64,000 nucleotides of DNA, from NCBI GenBank assembly GCA_014281115.1, contig JACONQ010000003.1, positions 3,410,001 to 3,474,000 on the forward strand, read 5' to 3'. The stretch comes from Laburnicola sp. R22_1. Its lineage: Eukaryota > Ascomycota > Dothideomycetes > Pleosporales > Didymosphaeriaceae. Under the pieces are notes generated by a model. That model worked only from the letters and a program-made list of their open reading frames with translations, did not search any database and had not been told where the DNA came from. Position 1 is the stretch's first letter. Every line of letters starts with the position of its first letter. This document shows positions 10,650 to 20,816 of this stretch, piece by piece. The translations under genes were made by a program, and so were the position numbers.

Positions 10650-13600
10650 ATGTCGCTCGCGAATGCGAACTTTGACCTCTACTGTTGTCCGTTCAACGGC
10701 ATCTAGCTGGGACTACTGCACTTGCAATGCTACCTTTGCGGCAAACCTTGACATAGAGGGCATAGGAGTAAGTAGCTGTCCACAAGACTTCCTTCACACC
10801 TGGGCAGATTCTCACCATATGCCTAGGTCATTACCTCTTTCGCCGGCATGTCGCTGTTGACAATTTCGGTTGCTTTGTTGTCGGCTTGCTTTGATACAAC
10901 CGTTCGCCAACGAGCAAGGCTACACTCTATACTGGCCACCTAGGATGAACCCCCGCGCGCGCTTCATCAACAGAGTATCGTGCCGGCCAAACACCTGCTG
11001 GGGACCGAGAAGGTGTGGTCTCGGAACATGAACAGGCGGAGGATGTTCAGTGCGATCCTGATGAATGTGATCCAAACTCGGAGCAGAGACAGAAGCTAGC
11101 CATAGTAGAAACGCTACTGGGCAACTTGTGTGATCTGCGGCTATGTACCGGAATCGCGATCGTCACTGCAGCTTTTGCACAAGGCAACAATTTGACCTAC
11201 TACCATCAATCTCTTGCAACCGAATATTGATGGCTGACCCTGAACTCCTTCTTTGCCGCAAGGCAAGACGAGCGGGACCTAACAACTACGTCAACTCCAG
11301 CTTCGAATCCATCTGGATCTAGCGCGGTCGATTCAACCGGAAATCTTCAGGCCGTGGTGCTCACCATGGGCAAGTTTCTTTGGGCTGAAAAACGTTTTCG
11401 CACATGGTTCCGCCGTCTCATTATCTTCCTCTGTGTCTCGGAATTTATCATATTCGACGCGCTTGTTATTTGGCGGCTGTTGTTCAGCGACGTATGGAAG
11501 GCCACGACCTCGGGCAGATGCTACATCTCCCACGACATGTCGTCGGACGAGAGCCTATATTTCTGGGTCGCTGGACTGATCCTCTTCGATATTGTTCTCC
11601 TGTTCAGCTTGGTCGACAGATCAAAGAAGGTCCTGGTCGGATATTCGAAGATGCTGCACAGGGGAGAGTATGAACTCCTCAAATTGTGCGTTGACTTATG
11701 GAAGCGTCTCATCATTGTCCTGCGATTTAGGAGGGCGACACCCAAGTGCAAGAGAACAGCGAGGAAACTCCTTGCTATACCTCATCATGCTTGCTCTCGT
11801 AGCAGTCTGCTACATAGCCTTCGTCCAATTCGCGGCCATATGGGCCTTCGGTGATGGCTTTTACGCGCTCGAAGTTGCCTTCTGCATGGCCATGTGGGCC
11901 TGGTCTCTCTACAACATTGTCGACTTGAAAATCAGTAACGCACATCTGATTACAGGCTCGGAAGTTTCATGGGGCTTTGGACAGGTATTGGCTGTCGTTT
12001 TGATGGGCATGTAATTGTTGCAACCAACACAATTTTGTTAGTAGAGGGGCTAAAAACATTTTTCGGGCGATATGTGACTTACAAGGAGCTAAACTAAAGT
12101 TTAACACAACTATACTTCTATTATATGCGACTCTATGTTATACTTTACTAGTAAGGGGAGCCGTAGCAATATTAAAAGCTGGCAGTGTGCGCTGGCATGT
12201 CTCCAACAGCTGCATTCGACAACCACCATTCGGATGATGGGCATGTTCGCGTTCAATCTTGTCGATGCTGTCAACGGTAAGTATTTGGCATAGCAGATAG
12301 TTTTACATGGTGCTAGGTCTTGTTACCGCAAGGTGCTCGACATGTGTTTGATTTTGCTTTTTAAGCTAAACAGTTTAATTTTAAGATGCTAAACCTATAA
12401 TAGAACTAGATAAAGTAGCACTAAACACCCCTTTAATAATTAACCTATAAATAAATAATTAGACCTAGCAACTATCTCTGCAAGTAGTAATACTTATAGA
12501 GCGCCTTAATATACACTATATACTTTAGGCAGAGACTATTACCCTTTTAATATGCTTAATAAGGGATTATATCCTTTTAGCTCCCTTTTAATAAATATAG
12601 TATTCTTTTTAGTTTCTATATATATTAGTAATTATATAAGATTAAGTTAATAAGTGTACCCTTAGGTAAGTTATAGCACCTTACTACTACCTTCTTAAGG
12701 ACCTTAATATTATTTATTTTTCTATTATTACCCTTTTTCTTCTCTTTTTTTTTCCTCTTTTTTAAATAGCTATATATAAGTATAGTAGTATTTACTATTA
12801 GTAAGTGTAAGATAGTGGAGATCACAGTAATTCATAGTGATATGGGTTGACCATGAGAAAAGAGGTGTGTCATTCCTATGGAGGACCGAGGGCCTGAAGG
12901 TGTATGGGTGAGGCTAGGCATAAGGTTATTCCGGCCGAGGTCATGTGACCAAGGACCGACCATACAGCCATGCGGCAGTCTTACAGTAAGCGTTGCTAGT
13001 AAATAGTTAAGATAGCGTAAATAAGGTATTAATTTTAGATCTATCTATATTATATAAGTATTAATAAGTATAGTAAAGTTAAGGTTAAACTTACTATAAT
13101 AAACTAGATAGGTTATTGTCAGATTTGATAGTGTTCTGTCACTTTAAGATAATATATTAATGAGAATTGATGACTGTGATGATTTTATTGTGATGGAGAA
13201 GCCCAGCTATCGCGAGAAGTTTCTATCTATGCTAAGGCCCTTGTACTATCTAGGATAGTACAGGGGCAATGCAAAACAGTAGTGCGCCAGCCTCCTCAGT
13301 GTATTTCACAGAGAAATTATCACTGGAATGCACAGTGACCGTCTATCTGACAGTTATTATTTAAATAGTAGTTGTAGATAAGTAAATGCAGCTGTTAGAG
13401 ATATACTAGCGTGCCAGCTTTTAATATTACTATAGCTCCCCTTACTAGCAAAGTATAGTATAGAGTTGCATATAATAGAAGTATAGTTATAGTATGCATA
13501 TGCGTATCTAGTTAAACTTTAGTTTGGCTCCTTGTGAGTTACTATCGCCCGAAAAAAAATTCGGCCCCTTCTACCAACAAAATTGTGTCGGTTGCAACAA

Positions 13601-13658
13601 TTACATGGTGCTAACAAAGATGCAGTCGCACAACGAAAGCGAGGCAGAGCCGTCTTAG
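10650..13658 (+). pseudogene. Remnant of a multi-membrane-span protein gene, interrupted by a long-TIR element
   Basis: A frame from about 11015 to 11854 contains ETLLGNLCDLRLCTGIAIV, then YYHQSLATEY followed by TGA (11228) where a tryptophan codon would give Y-W-W-L-T-L-N-S-F. It continues through several hydrophobic spans, e.g. LIIFLCVSEFIIFDALVI and FWVAGLILFDIVLLFSLV. Near 11740 the frame shifts to one with LLYLIMLALVAVCYIAFVQF and LAVVLMGM, whose stop at 12012 is supplied by the inserted element. Beyond that element (13608) the frame reads on as VLTKMQSHNESEAEPS to a TAG at 13656. Upstream, 10650-10860 has cysteine-rich pieces (YCTCNATF, SCPQDFL) that may be the decayed extracellular N-terminus (less certain). 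The layout resembles unnamed multi-span membrane proteins common in Pleosporales; no function is assigned. Confidence 0.55.
12012..13603. mobile_element. Non-coding AT-rich element with about 175-190 base terminal inverted repeats
   Basis: The left end (12012-12184, starting TAATTGTTGCAACC) is an inverted match of the right end (13412-13603), with differences mostly C/T or G/A. The right arm also has about 20 extra bases near CATATGCATAC. CATG flanks both sides (12008-12011 and 13604-13607); the target duplication is either CATG, or TA if the element is taken as two bases shorter at each end. The ambiguity cannot be settled because both are palindromic. The 1.2 kb interior is AT-rich with GC-richer patches (12840-12990, 13200-13360) and has no credible coding frame. 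It is probably a non-autonomous or RIP-degraded DNA transposon. It sits inside the reading frame of the membrane-protein gene. Confidence 0.75.
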
Positions 13659-14362
13659 GACAAAATTAACAAAATAGGACTGCAATGCATATCACTCTTC
13701 CATCAAGCAACTACCATCTCCAGCCCAAATCACTTTTGAAAACGAAATTCTGTTTTTGCGATATTGGGTAGAGGCCTCATCTGCCATAAATTGCTTTGCA
13801 ATCAGGCAGTCTTTGGTCCTTTTCTTAGCTCGATGTTCCGAAAGCTGCGACAGCCCTCACGGTACCAAAGACCTCTGAAGCCAATCCGGGAAAACCTATG
13901 GTAGTAACCTGGCTACTATTACTTACGGTAATCATGATTGTCCTCATTTTTCCCTATGTCGAAATGGAAGGTGTTCCTTAGTAACCTGTTGAGGCGCATA
14001 CACCATGTACTATACTACTCAAGCTACTTCAGGTGATGAAGTGTGTCTCTGGATGGTAATTATCAACCAAAGTTCCGGAACACGTTCAATGATGACCCTT
14101 CCTCATACTTGGCCGCCGTGGAGGCTGAAGTTGTGCTCGAAATGAGGCCAGAACTAAAGCTGACCAACCATGCCCTGCAGATGAGAGATGTTATGTGGCT
14201 GTTGGAGATTGGCGAAGTTTAGCTGACTCATCTCAACCGAACCCTCTTCTTACGTCCACTACAGTATCCGTTTGGGAGCATAACGCGAGGAGAAAAATGA
14301 ATGGCCAAATGGGTACCATATAGGGCGAGAAATTACCGCGGAAGCTGAATATGCCTCATTGG
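13659..14362. other. Host sequence with decayed coding pieces
   Basis: No intact gene is present. Two short plus-strand frames look protein-like: 13838-13987, with one hydrophobic span (VVTWLLLLTVIMIVLIFPYV), and about 14065-14220 (FRNTFNDDPSSYLAAVEAEV). They may be further exons or remnants of a degraded gene; no family is recognised. Confidence 0.35.
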
Positions 14363-14364
14363 TA

Positions 14365-15844
14365 CGGAGGTGCCTTTCAAAAGTTCTGTCTGCCAAGGAA
14401 AGCCACAACGCCACCAAAACGCCACATATTGCTGATCTATCTAACTCGCTTTTCTCCTCTCCCTTCAAGGTACTCATTGCCACCTTTAAGCTTAATAATC
14501 TTAGGGATATGTTCAACAATACGCTCAATCCAAGCTTGTATCTTTGATTGAGGGAGGTCTCGCCAGCATCTCTCCCACGCCTTAATACCCTCTGCTCTTG
14601 ATTGAGGAGCTCCCTTCTTTGTAGTCTCTCTCTTCATATAGAACCAGCATGGCTCAATGCAGTTGCAGTCTGGTGAGTTGCCACACCAGAGCAACTTTGT
14701 GACCTTGTACAGACTGTACACTGTATCCTGATAGTGGTGTGCATGCGCAGGTGCCTTATCCTCTATCACCACAGTCTGTGGCCTATCCTTCATACACTCC
14801 TGCGCGAAGGGCAGAAGCTTAGGGATAAGAACGCACGTCTGGTATCGCCACCAATCAATGCCTCCACCAGAGCTGCGTACGAGCTTGCCATTCTTGGCTG
14901 TCCATTTCCATTGAGGTTTCTTGCCTGGCTTGTTGCGTAGTCCTGTCCTCCTCATGGCTGTGTTCAGCTCCCACTCATCTCGCATCAAAGGCTCGAGCTC
15001 AGCGTTCAGCTCACTGATCCTTTGAGCAGCTATCTGCTTCTCTACCTTAGTCTCTGGCTTGTAGACATAGCAAGGACCCTTCTTGTCGTACGTAAAGCAG
15101 CCCCAGAACATGAACTTAGAGTATCCCTTCCATCTCTCACGTATACAGCTCTTGACTACGCGCTCCTCAGGTCTCCTCCATATTCTGTATCCACCACGGC
15201 GATGACCAAGAACGACAGAAGTCTCATCTGTCCATATAACGTTCTTCCAATCCTCAAGCGTCCAAGTAACGTGCTCAAGCGCCCACTTCAATCTCTTAGT
15301 CCTTATCTTCTGTGTCAACCCAGGCTTCCTCGTTGGCTTTGTCTTGTGGTATCCAGCCTCTCTCAAGACTCGCCAGACAGTAGTAGCTGAGAGATCTATC
15401 CCTCGCAGACTAAGCCCACCAGCTACGTCAGCGCAGGTCTTTTCACGTCCATATCTGTCGCGGCATACTTGTTGTAATACCTCCTCCTTGACCTCCTGCG
15501 TCTGTTTGGATGGGCGCCCAGAGCGAGGAGCGTCTTGAACGTGGTGTGGGAGGATCTTGAGAGGCAGAACGTTGGGCTCGAAGCCAGCAGCAATAGCTCG
15601 GCTGTAGATACGATCAATTGTGCGTGGTTTGATGCCAGTGAGCTCTGAGACTTGAGAGGTTGACTTGCCAACAGATGGTGATTTGAGAGTAACAACAAGA
15701 GTACGCGTATACACGTCAGTATTGGGGGCCATGGTTGATCAGAAGAGAGATCAGATTGCTCCTATCTCAAGTATTTTAGTGCCAAGAGCTGGGCGTTGTG
15801 GTGGCGCTTTTAGCGTCAGACAGAACTTTTGAAAGGCACCTCCG
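14365..15844 (-). mobile_element. Intact Tc1/mariner-type transposon (1480 bases) with TA target duplication
   Basis: Both ends start CGGAGGTGCCTTTCAAAAGT. The first 28 bases match perfectly and weaker similarity extends to about 60. TA dinucleotides at 14363-14364 and 15845-15846 are the target duplication. One complete transposase gene occupies the minus strand. No nonsense codons are present, so this copy escaped RIP or is recent (inference). Confidence 0.93.
14437..15732 (-). CDS. Tc1/mariner-type DD34E transposase
   Basis: A 431-residue single-exon protein starts at ATG 15732. The N-terminus has paired helix-turn-helix regions (about 25-50, STSQVSELTGIKPRTIDRIY, and about 85-125) separated by a GRPS motif (SGRPSKQTQ), typical of Tc1 transposases. 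The catalytic triad is visible as D169 (VIWTDETSV), D325 (VVIEDKAPAH) and E360 (NSPDCNCIEPCWFYMK). The last two acidic residues are separated by 34 residues, the DD34E spacing of Tc1 elements. Length and motifs are complete, so it is plausibly active. About 85 extra residues between the first and second D (KVEKQIAAQR to WWRYQT) resemble the insertions seen in fungal Tc1 relatives. Confidence 0.93.
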   Translation of the reverse strand: MAPNTDVYTRTLVVTLKSPSVGKSTSQVSELTGIKPRTIDRIYSRAIAAGFEPNVLPLKILPHHVQDAPRSGRPSKQTQEVKEEVLQQVCRDRYGREKTCADVAGGLSLRGIDLSATTVWRVLREAGYHKTKPTRKPGLTQKIRTKRLKWALEHVTWTLEDWKNVIWTDETSVVLGHRRGGYRIWRRPEERVVKSCIRERWKGYSKFMFWGCFTYDKKGPCYVYKPETKVEKQIAAQRISELNAELEPLMRDEWELNTAMRRTGLRNKPGKKPQWKWTAKNGKLVRSSGGGIDWWRYQTCVLIPKLLPFAQECMKDRPQTVVIEDKAPAHAHHYQDTVYSLYKVTKLLWCGNSPDCNCIEPCWFYMKRETTKKGAPQSRAEGIKAWERCWRDLPQSKIQAWIERIVEHIPKIIKLKGGNEYLEGRGEKRVR

Positions 15845-16186
15845 TATTGTTGACAGAAGTGTTGGGCAAAGTCAGCCGCGGCTGTGTCCGTATTTCAACG
15901 CCCAGAATCGGAAGCAGGCAACAGGCTCAGCCTTGTCTGCATTTTCCCCGCGGCTTTGCCGCTACCTCCCCAACTTGCCATCTCCTGTTACTATACCTTA
16001 GGTAGACAGTACCTTTATGCGTCTCTACATCTGCGTCCGAGAATCGCTGTGGGCAATAAATGGCCCTTCGTGCCACATCTGTACCTCAGTACCTCAATCC
16101 TATCCTCGACCTGTTAACCCAACCCGGTTAGCCTTCAATCAGAACTAAATTAAAGTTCCGCCGGCGCTTACTGAAACTGAACAGCG

Positions 16187-16363
16187 ATGGGTCCTCCTAT
16201 TATCACCACCACCTCGGAGGCGGTCAGCTTTTACACGAGAACGCGCAACAGCTACGAGCGACTCAGAAAGCTTCCTCTCGAATTACAGAAATACCGCAAG
16301 CAGAGGAGTAAGATCAGCAATGGTGACTCCGAGGTCACTGTCCTATGGTTCGCTATTATGTGA
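16187..16363 (+). CDS. Small hypothetical ORF, 58 residues
   Basis: An ATG in acceptable context (gcgATGg) opens a 58-residue frame, MGPPIITTTSEAVSFYTRTR and onward, rich in charged residues (ELQKYRKQRSKIS). No family is recognised. It may be a leftover of a gene disrupted by nearby transposons. The rest of 15847-16563 shows no gene. Confidence 0.2.
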   Translation: MGPPIITTTSEAVSFYTRTRNSYERLRKLPLELQKYRKQRSKISNGDSEVTVLWFAIM

Positions 16364-16563
16364 TCGCCCTTTACAATCATCGCGTCATGCTTTAGCTCCC
16401 CACTATAGCTAATCCTAATCGCGCCTTTTTTTTATATACTTTAGCTATTAAACCTTAGTTATGCTTGCTGTTAAGTCTTATAATCTGTAAAAGGTTAGGT
16501 CAACTATAAACGGATATGAATAAATAAAAATCTGCGTCCTTGAACACGTCGTCCCATTTCGCC

Positions 16564-19500
16564 ATGGCTTGCCGCGGGCTCCCCGCTGAAGCCTACAAAG
16601 TGGGCTGGATATGTGCCCTACCCATCGAGCTCGCGGCGGCGCAGATAATGCTCGATGAGGAGCACATCTCTCAACCCGGCATCGACTCGAGCCAGTACAC
16701 ACTCGGCCGTATCGGTGTCCACAACGTCGTCCTAGCATGCCTTCCGGCTGGCCAGATGGGTATCGGCCCTGCTGCATCCTGCGCGGCGCAAGTCTTGTGC
16801 AAATTCAAATCGATCCGCTTTGGGCTGATGGTAGGTGTCGGCGGGGGGGTTCCTACCGAGGAGGACGTGCGATTGGGAGATGTTGTGATCAGCAAGCCAA
16901 TGAAACAGCATGGAGGAGTCGTGCAATACGACTTTGGGAAGACGGGCAAAGAGGGACAGATGACACGGACAGGGTTTCTCAACGCGCCGCCAAATGTATT
17001 GCTCCGTGCTCTCACTCAACTACAAGCGCTTCGCTACCACAGGGACCCCTTCGCAGCGCATCTATCAACCTTCGACCGTTACCAGCGATTCCGCCGCGAA
17101 AAACCTTGGCCTGACGTTCTCTTCAAAGCGACGTACAATCACATCGGACAAGACACATGTGATGACTGCAGGGTAGAGAATACAATACATCGTCCTGCCC
17201 GAGAAGCCGGCGAAGAAGTGAAGATTCACTATGGGACAATAGCGTCAGGCAACCAGGTGATAAAGGACGGAGCTACGCGAGACAGATTGAGTAAAGAGTT
17301 AGGCGGGGGTGTTCTATGCTTTGAGATGGAGGCGGCGGGCCTAATGAATGACTTCCCATGCCTAGTCATCCGGGGCATTTGCGATTACGCCGACTCGCAC
17401 AAGAATAAAACTTGGCAGCCATATGCGGCAGCAACGGCAGCAGCTTGCGCGAAGACTCTCTTATCACTTGTTCCGGTCGATGACACGATCACAATAACGG
17501 CAACGGCAGAGCTTCGCAACTACCACAGCATGTGGAGCCATGATGCACAAGCGACAATGCATAATCAACTGGCATCATGTGCACAAATCGAAGACATTCA
17601 GTCTATTCTCGCTGCTCTCAAAGGCCAAATAACCCAGCTTCCGAACCATATTAGCGGTCTGCTGAATGCCGTTCCGCCGCGGTCACTCCATGCTCAGGAG
17701 GATGGTGACCAAAATGATGATGCGTCTTCACTGACGAACAGTATCAAAAGGCTGCAGAGTGCAGCCATGCAAGAAGGAGATGTATATCACGAAGAGGCAG
17801 AGCCTTTCATCGACGATCTTGAACGTATTTTACGTTCAGCATCGTCAGCATTGGCCTCAACAAAGAGAAAAGCAGAATTACTGTACGGATCTAGAGCTGT
17901 TAGTCCACGTGAAATGAAGCGGATATGTGGTATCATAACTTCGTCTCGTAGCGTCAGCCTGAATGCTGGACGTGAGTCTCTAGCTTTGTGCTATTTATAT
18001 GATTGCTGATATATTACTAGCACGGAGATTCAAGGTACCTCGTCAACAAAAACTTGTCCAGATGCGGAATAACATCGAAGTCACGATACAGGGGTACACG
18101 ATAAGCATCATGTTGACTCAAAGGAGCTCGTCAAATACCGAGCACAACCAAAGTCAAATCGAGCTCCGATCTGAGCGCACCGATATCATCACGAAAGTCC
18201 GAATCCAGCAGTCTTCTGGAGCCAAGGCATTCGTCCTGGCTTATATATATCAAACACAACATCATAATGGCGTCTCTTCCATTAGCCCTATTATCTCTGT
18301 TGGCAGACACCTCCGAAGGAAGTCTGCGATATTTACCATTGTGAAGCGTGGAGACGTCGACGAGCTGAGACGCCTTTTGGAAAGCCACGAATTCACGCTC
18401 AGGGATAGAGATGAATCTGGGACGCCATTATTGCACGTAAGAGGCTTGCTAACTCCATGGAAAAATCCCTTGCTGAGTAAGATTAGTACGCTATGGACCA
18501 GCCTGACATGTGCAAGTTTCTAGTCGACAACGGTGCAGACGTTGATGAGATAGCTACAACACCACATGAGGATTGGCCTGCTCGGTATGTTACTTTATTT
18601 TCATTTCTCTCAATTCTTAAATATTTGCGTAGCTAGTTTAGCTAGGCTAATTCTTCTGTACTTAGCCACGCGCTGTCTATGTATTTTGATTATATGATTG
18701 GAAATGAACAAACACGCCTGTCAGATATTTTGGGATGTAGGCGCCTCTTATTGCGAGCTGGTGCAGACCCTACTCTACCAGAACCACATGACGGTGGCAT
18801 TACCGCACTTTTACGCACTGGAATGTATGGCACCGTTGTAAGTACATGTACTTTAGACTATTTTATATATGCTGAAAGTATCAGGGTTCGTTAAAGGACG
18901 TGTTGGATTTCGGTGGAACTTTTGTTGACTTAGAAGAGACGGACAGCGGCGGTCGTACCGTATTATTTTATGCGACAACGTCAGGGTTCGACTGGGTTAA
19001 GAAAACTACATTACTCCTTGATAGAGGCGCTAACATACATGCTCGGAATGCTAAAGGAATGACTTGTCTCCATGACTTGGTCATGTACGCAGATCCGATA
19101 TCAGTATCAGACCCTAAGCATCATTTGAATAGCATTCAGCTGCTGATTCAACGGTGCGCGGATCCATTCACCACCGATGACTCAGGCCGCTCGATATTCG
19201 ACGACGCGTACAGATGCTGTCACGAGGCTTATAGAAAGCTAGGCAGTTATCGGGGCGACTTATGGGATGCTGCGTTGATACTCTCCGGCCATGCAGAGCA
19301 TGCTCGAAGACCAGAGAGTAGGGTGCATCACTACACTAAGTGGTATGGAGAGGCACACTTCAGGAAACTTTGGGGAGGAAGTGAACATCTTTGCCCGTAT
19401 TTCGATGTGGCTCCGCTTCGATGTTTCTCTATGCTCGATGACAAAGACGAAGCTATATTTGTATATCCAGATTCGTCCGGCGAGAGTGAAGACGAAGACG

Positions 19501-19775
19501 AAGACGAAGACGAAGACGAAGACGAAGACGAAGACGAAGACGAAGACGAAGACCAAATAGATTTGGACAACATCCCCTTCAACGCCCATCATCCGCCAGA
19601 ACCCCAGCATGAACATAGCGACCAAGAAACGTTGCACGGATCCGACACAGAGGACCAGGCATACATCAGCGACTCTGAGCTGGATCTATCCGACACTGAA
19701 GACTGCGACAATACGGGTGGGATCCTCATTGGAGAGGAGCAGTTTCACACCGATGTGGGACTGTGTACACGCTAG
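16564..19775 (+). CDS. PNP_UDP-type nucleoside phosphorylase domain fused to ankyrin-like repeats (NLR-like protein without an NB domain)
   Basis: Exons: 16564-17971, 18021-18436, 18487-18584, 18666-18837, 18885-19775 (994 residues); introns of 47-81 bases have GTGAGT, GTAAGA, GTATGT and GTAAGT donors. The ATG at 16564 (gccATGg) is preferred because the frame upstream has only a TTG. Residues about 10-320 form a purine nucleoside phosphorylase/uridine phosphorylase-like domain (YKVGWICALPIELAAAQIM; GVGGGVP; CFEMEAAGLMNDFPCLVIRG; ICDYADSHKN). This is the N-terminal module of many fungal NOD-like proteins. The middle resembles linker regions of such proteins. From about residue 580 come ankyrin-like repeats (VDELRRLLESHEF; CKFLVDNGADVDE; LLLRAGADP; TLLLDRGANIHARNAKG). 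An (ED)11 tract and acidic tail end the protein. No NACHT or NB-ARC P-loop is visible. In fungi such architectures are linked to nonself recognition (family knowledge); function here is inference. Confidence 0.85.
19488..19553 (+). repeat. GAAGAC hexanucleotide tract, 11 units, coding (ED)11
   Basis: There are eleven perfect 6-base units inside the last exon of the PNP-ankyrin gene, in frame, giving 22 alternating Glu/Asp residues. Unit gain or loss would keep the frame, so length variation between strains is expected. Confidence 0.97.
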
Positions 19776-20307
19776 CGATAGAAGTCAAGAAACGGATTGC
19801 AGAAGATCGAAAAGTGGGACGACTTTCTCAAGAAGATGTGTGTTTCTTGTGCGTGGAACTCATCGCATGCTACTTCTACGAGGCAACATTTATCAAAATG
19901 GTGCATTGACGAAGTCGGGGGTTAAGCTTTGTGATGATCTCTGGGAGTTGGAGGCATGTTTGATGCGTATCCACGTTGTAGAAGAATTGGTTATAGAAGA
20001 ATTGGTTTTGGAGGTCACGCAACCTCGGTTTCTTCGCGTTATGGATTCCGCGAACTTCAGTACTACTTGGGTTTTTCTAGGTATCAGTTTCTGCTCCGGC
20101 ACGCACACAGTATGTCTCCAGCGGAAATAGGCTTATCGACCTCACGACATGAGTTGACTTTCCTTCATTTGTCATAGAGGCGTTCGAATGGCAATTTTAT
20201 CAGTATTAAAAGATTCCGACTCAACCCGCAGGCATTCGATCAGCTCGTATGGCTACGATTCCCATCAGGTTGACTTACTGATTAAGTCCCTTCGTTTTGT
20301 TCAGCCA
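19776..20307. other. Downstream of the PNP-ankyrin gene, with a protein-like frame
   Basis: There is no separate gene. In another frame, from about 19763 to 19907, the sequence reads YTLAIEVKKRIAEDRKVGRL and continues with LCVELIACYFYEATFIKM, which looks like protein and could be the original C-terminus lost by a one-base frameshift. Confidence 0.4.
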
Positions 20308-20321
20308 GTTACTGACTATAC

Positions 20322-20425
20322 TGAAGACCATCGTTATGGGAGCTCCTAACCAAGTTCGAGTCCGCACAACACACAGGGAGGCGTAAAACAGGAGGCACTA
20401 AAACCCGGTACCTAGCACACAGTGG
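20322..20425 (+). mobile_element. Short SINE-like retroposon, copy 1 (104 bases)
   Basis: This 104-base repeat starts TGAAGACC and ends CACACAGTGG. It is flanked by the perfect 14-base direct repeat GTTACTGACTATAC (20308-20321 and 20426-20439). It matches the repeats at 41133-41236 and 59427-59530 over its full length. AGTTCGAGTCC at 20353-20363 resembles the RNA polymerase III B box. No coding frame and no poly-A tail are present. Confidence 0.85.
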
Positions 20426-20439
20426 GTTACTGACTATAC

Positions 20440-20816
20440 ATGTGACAGGCTATATCCGAGGCTTTTCGCAGTTTTCGAACATGTTGAAAGGACTTCCATC
20501 AGATTTGTAGATTCGGTTTGTTCTTCATGTTGGGGAAGAGACCAGTAACACTCGCTAGCAACCAAGAACTCATCAAGCTATCATATCGTGTCATATATCT
20601 GGATTCAACGACTTGTTTTAGAAGATCGCAATGACGAGGACATGCCATATTAGGCCACAGAACACTAATAATCGCCCATAGCTTCGGACCCAGGAGCGAT
20701 TATGTATCATCGCAGAGACACGTCAACTCCTGATCCCACACCCGCTCATTACACACCACTGCCAGTATGCCCCCTCCCACTGGGAACACCCACCCACCGC
20801 CCGCCCCGACACCAAC
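20440..20816. other. Intergenic, no gene seen
   Basis: This lies between the short retroposon and the 3' end of the oxidoreductase gene. The short frames here lack motifs. Confidence 0.5.

Noticed and set aside
12625..12825. Lys/Asn-rich minus-strand ORF inside the long-TIR element
   Set aside because: AT-rich composition alone explains it; there is no start context or motif.
19260..19637. Minus-strand ORF with a (VF)n run
   Set aside because: It is the reverse reading of the (GAAGAC)11 tract inside the PNP-ankyrin gene.
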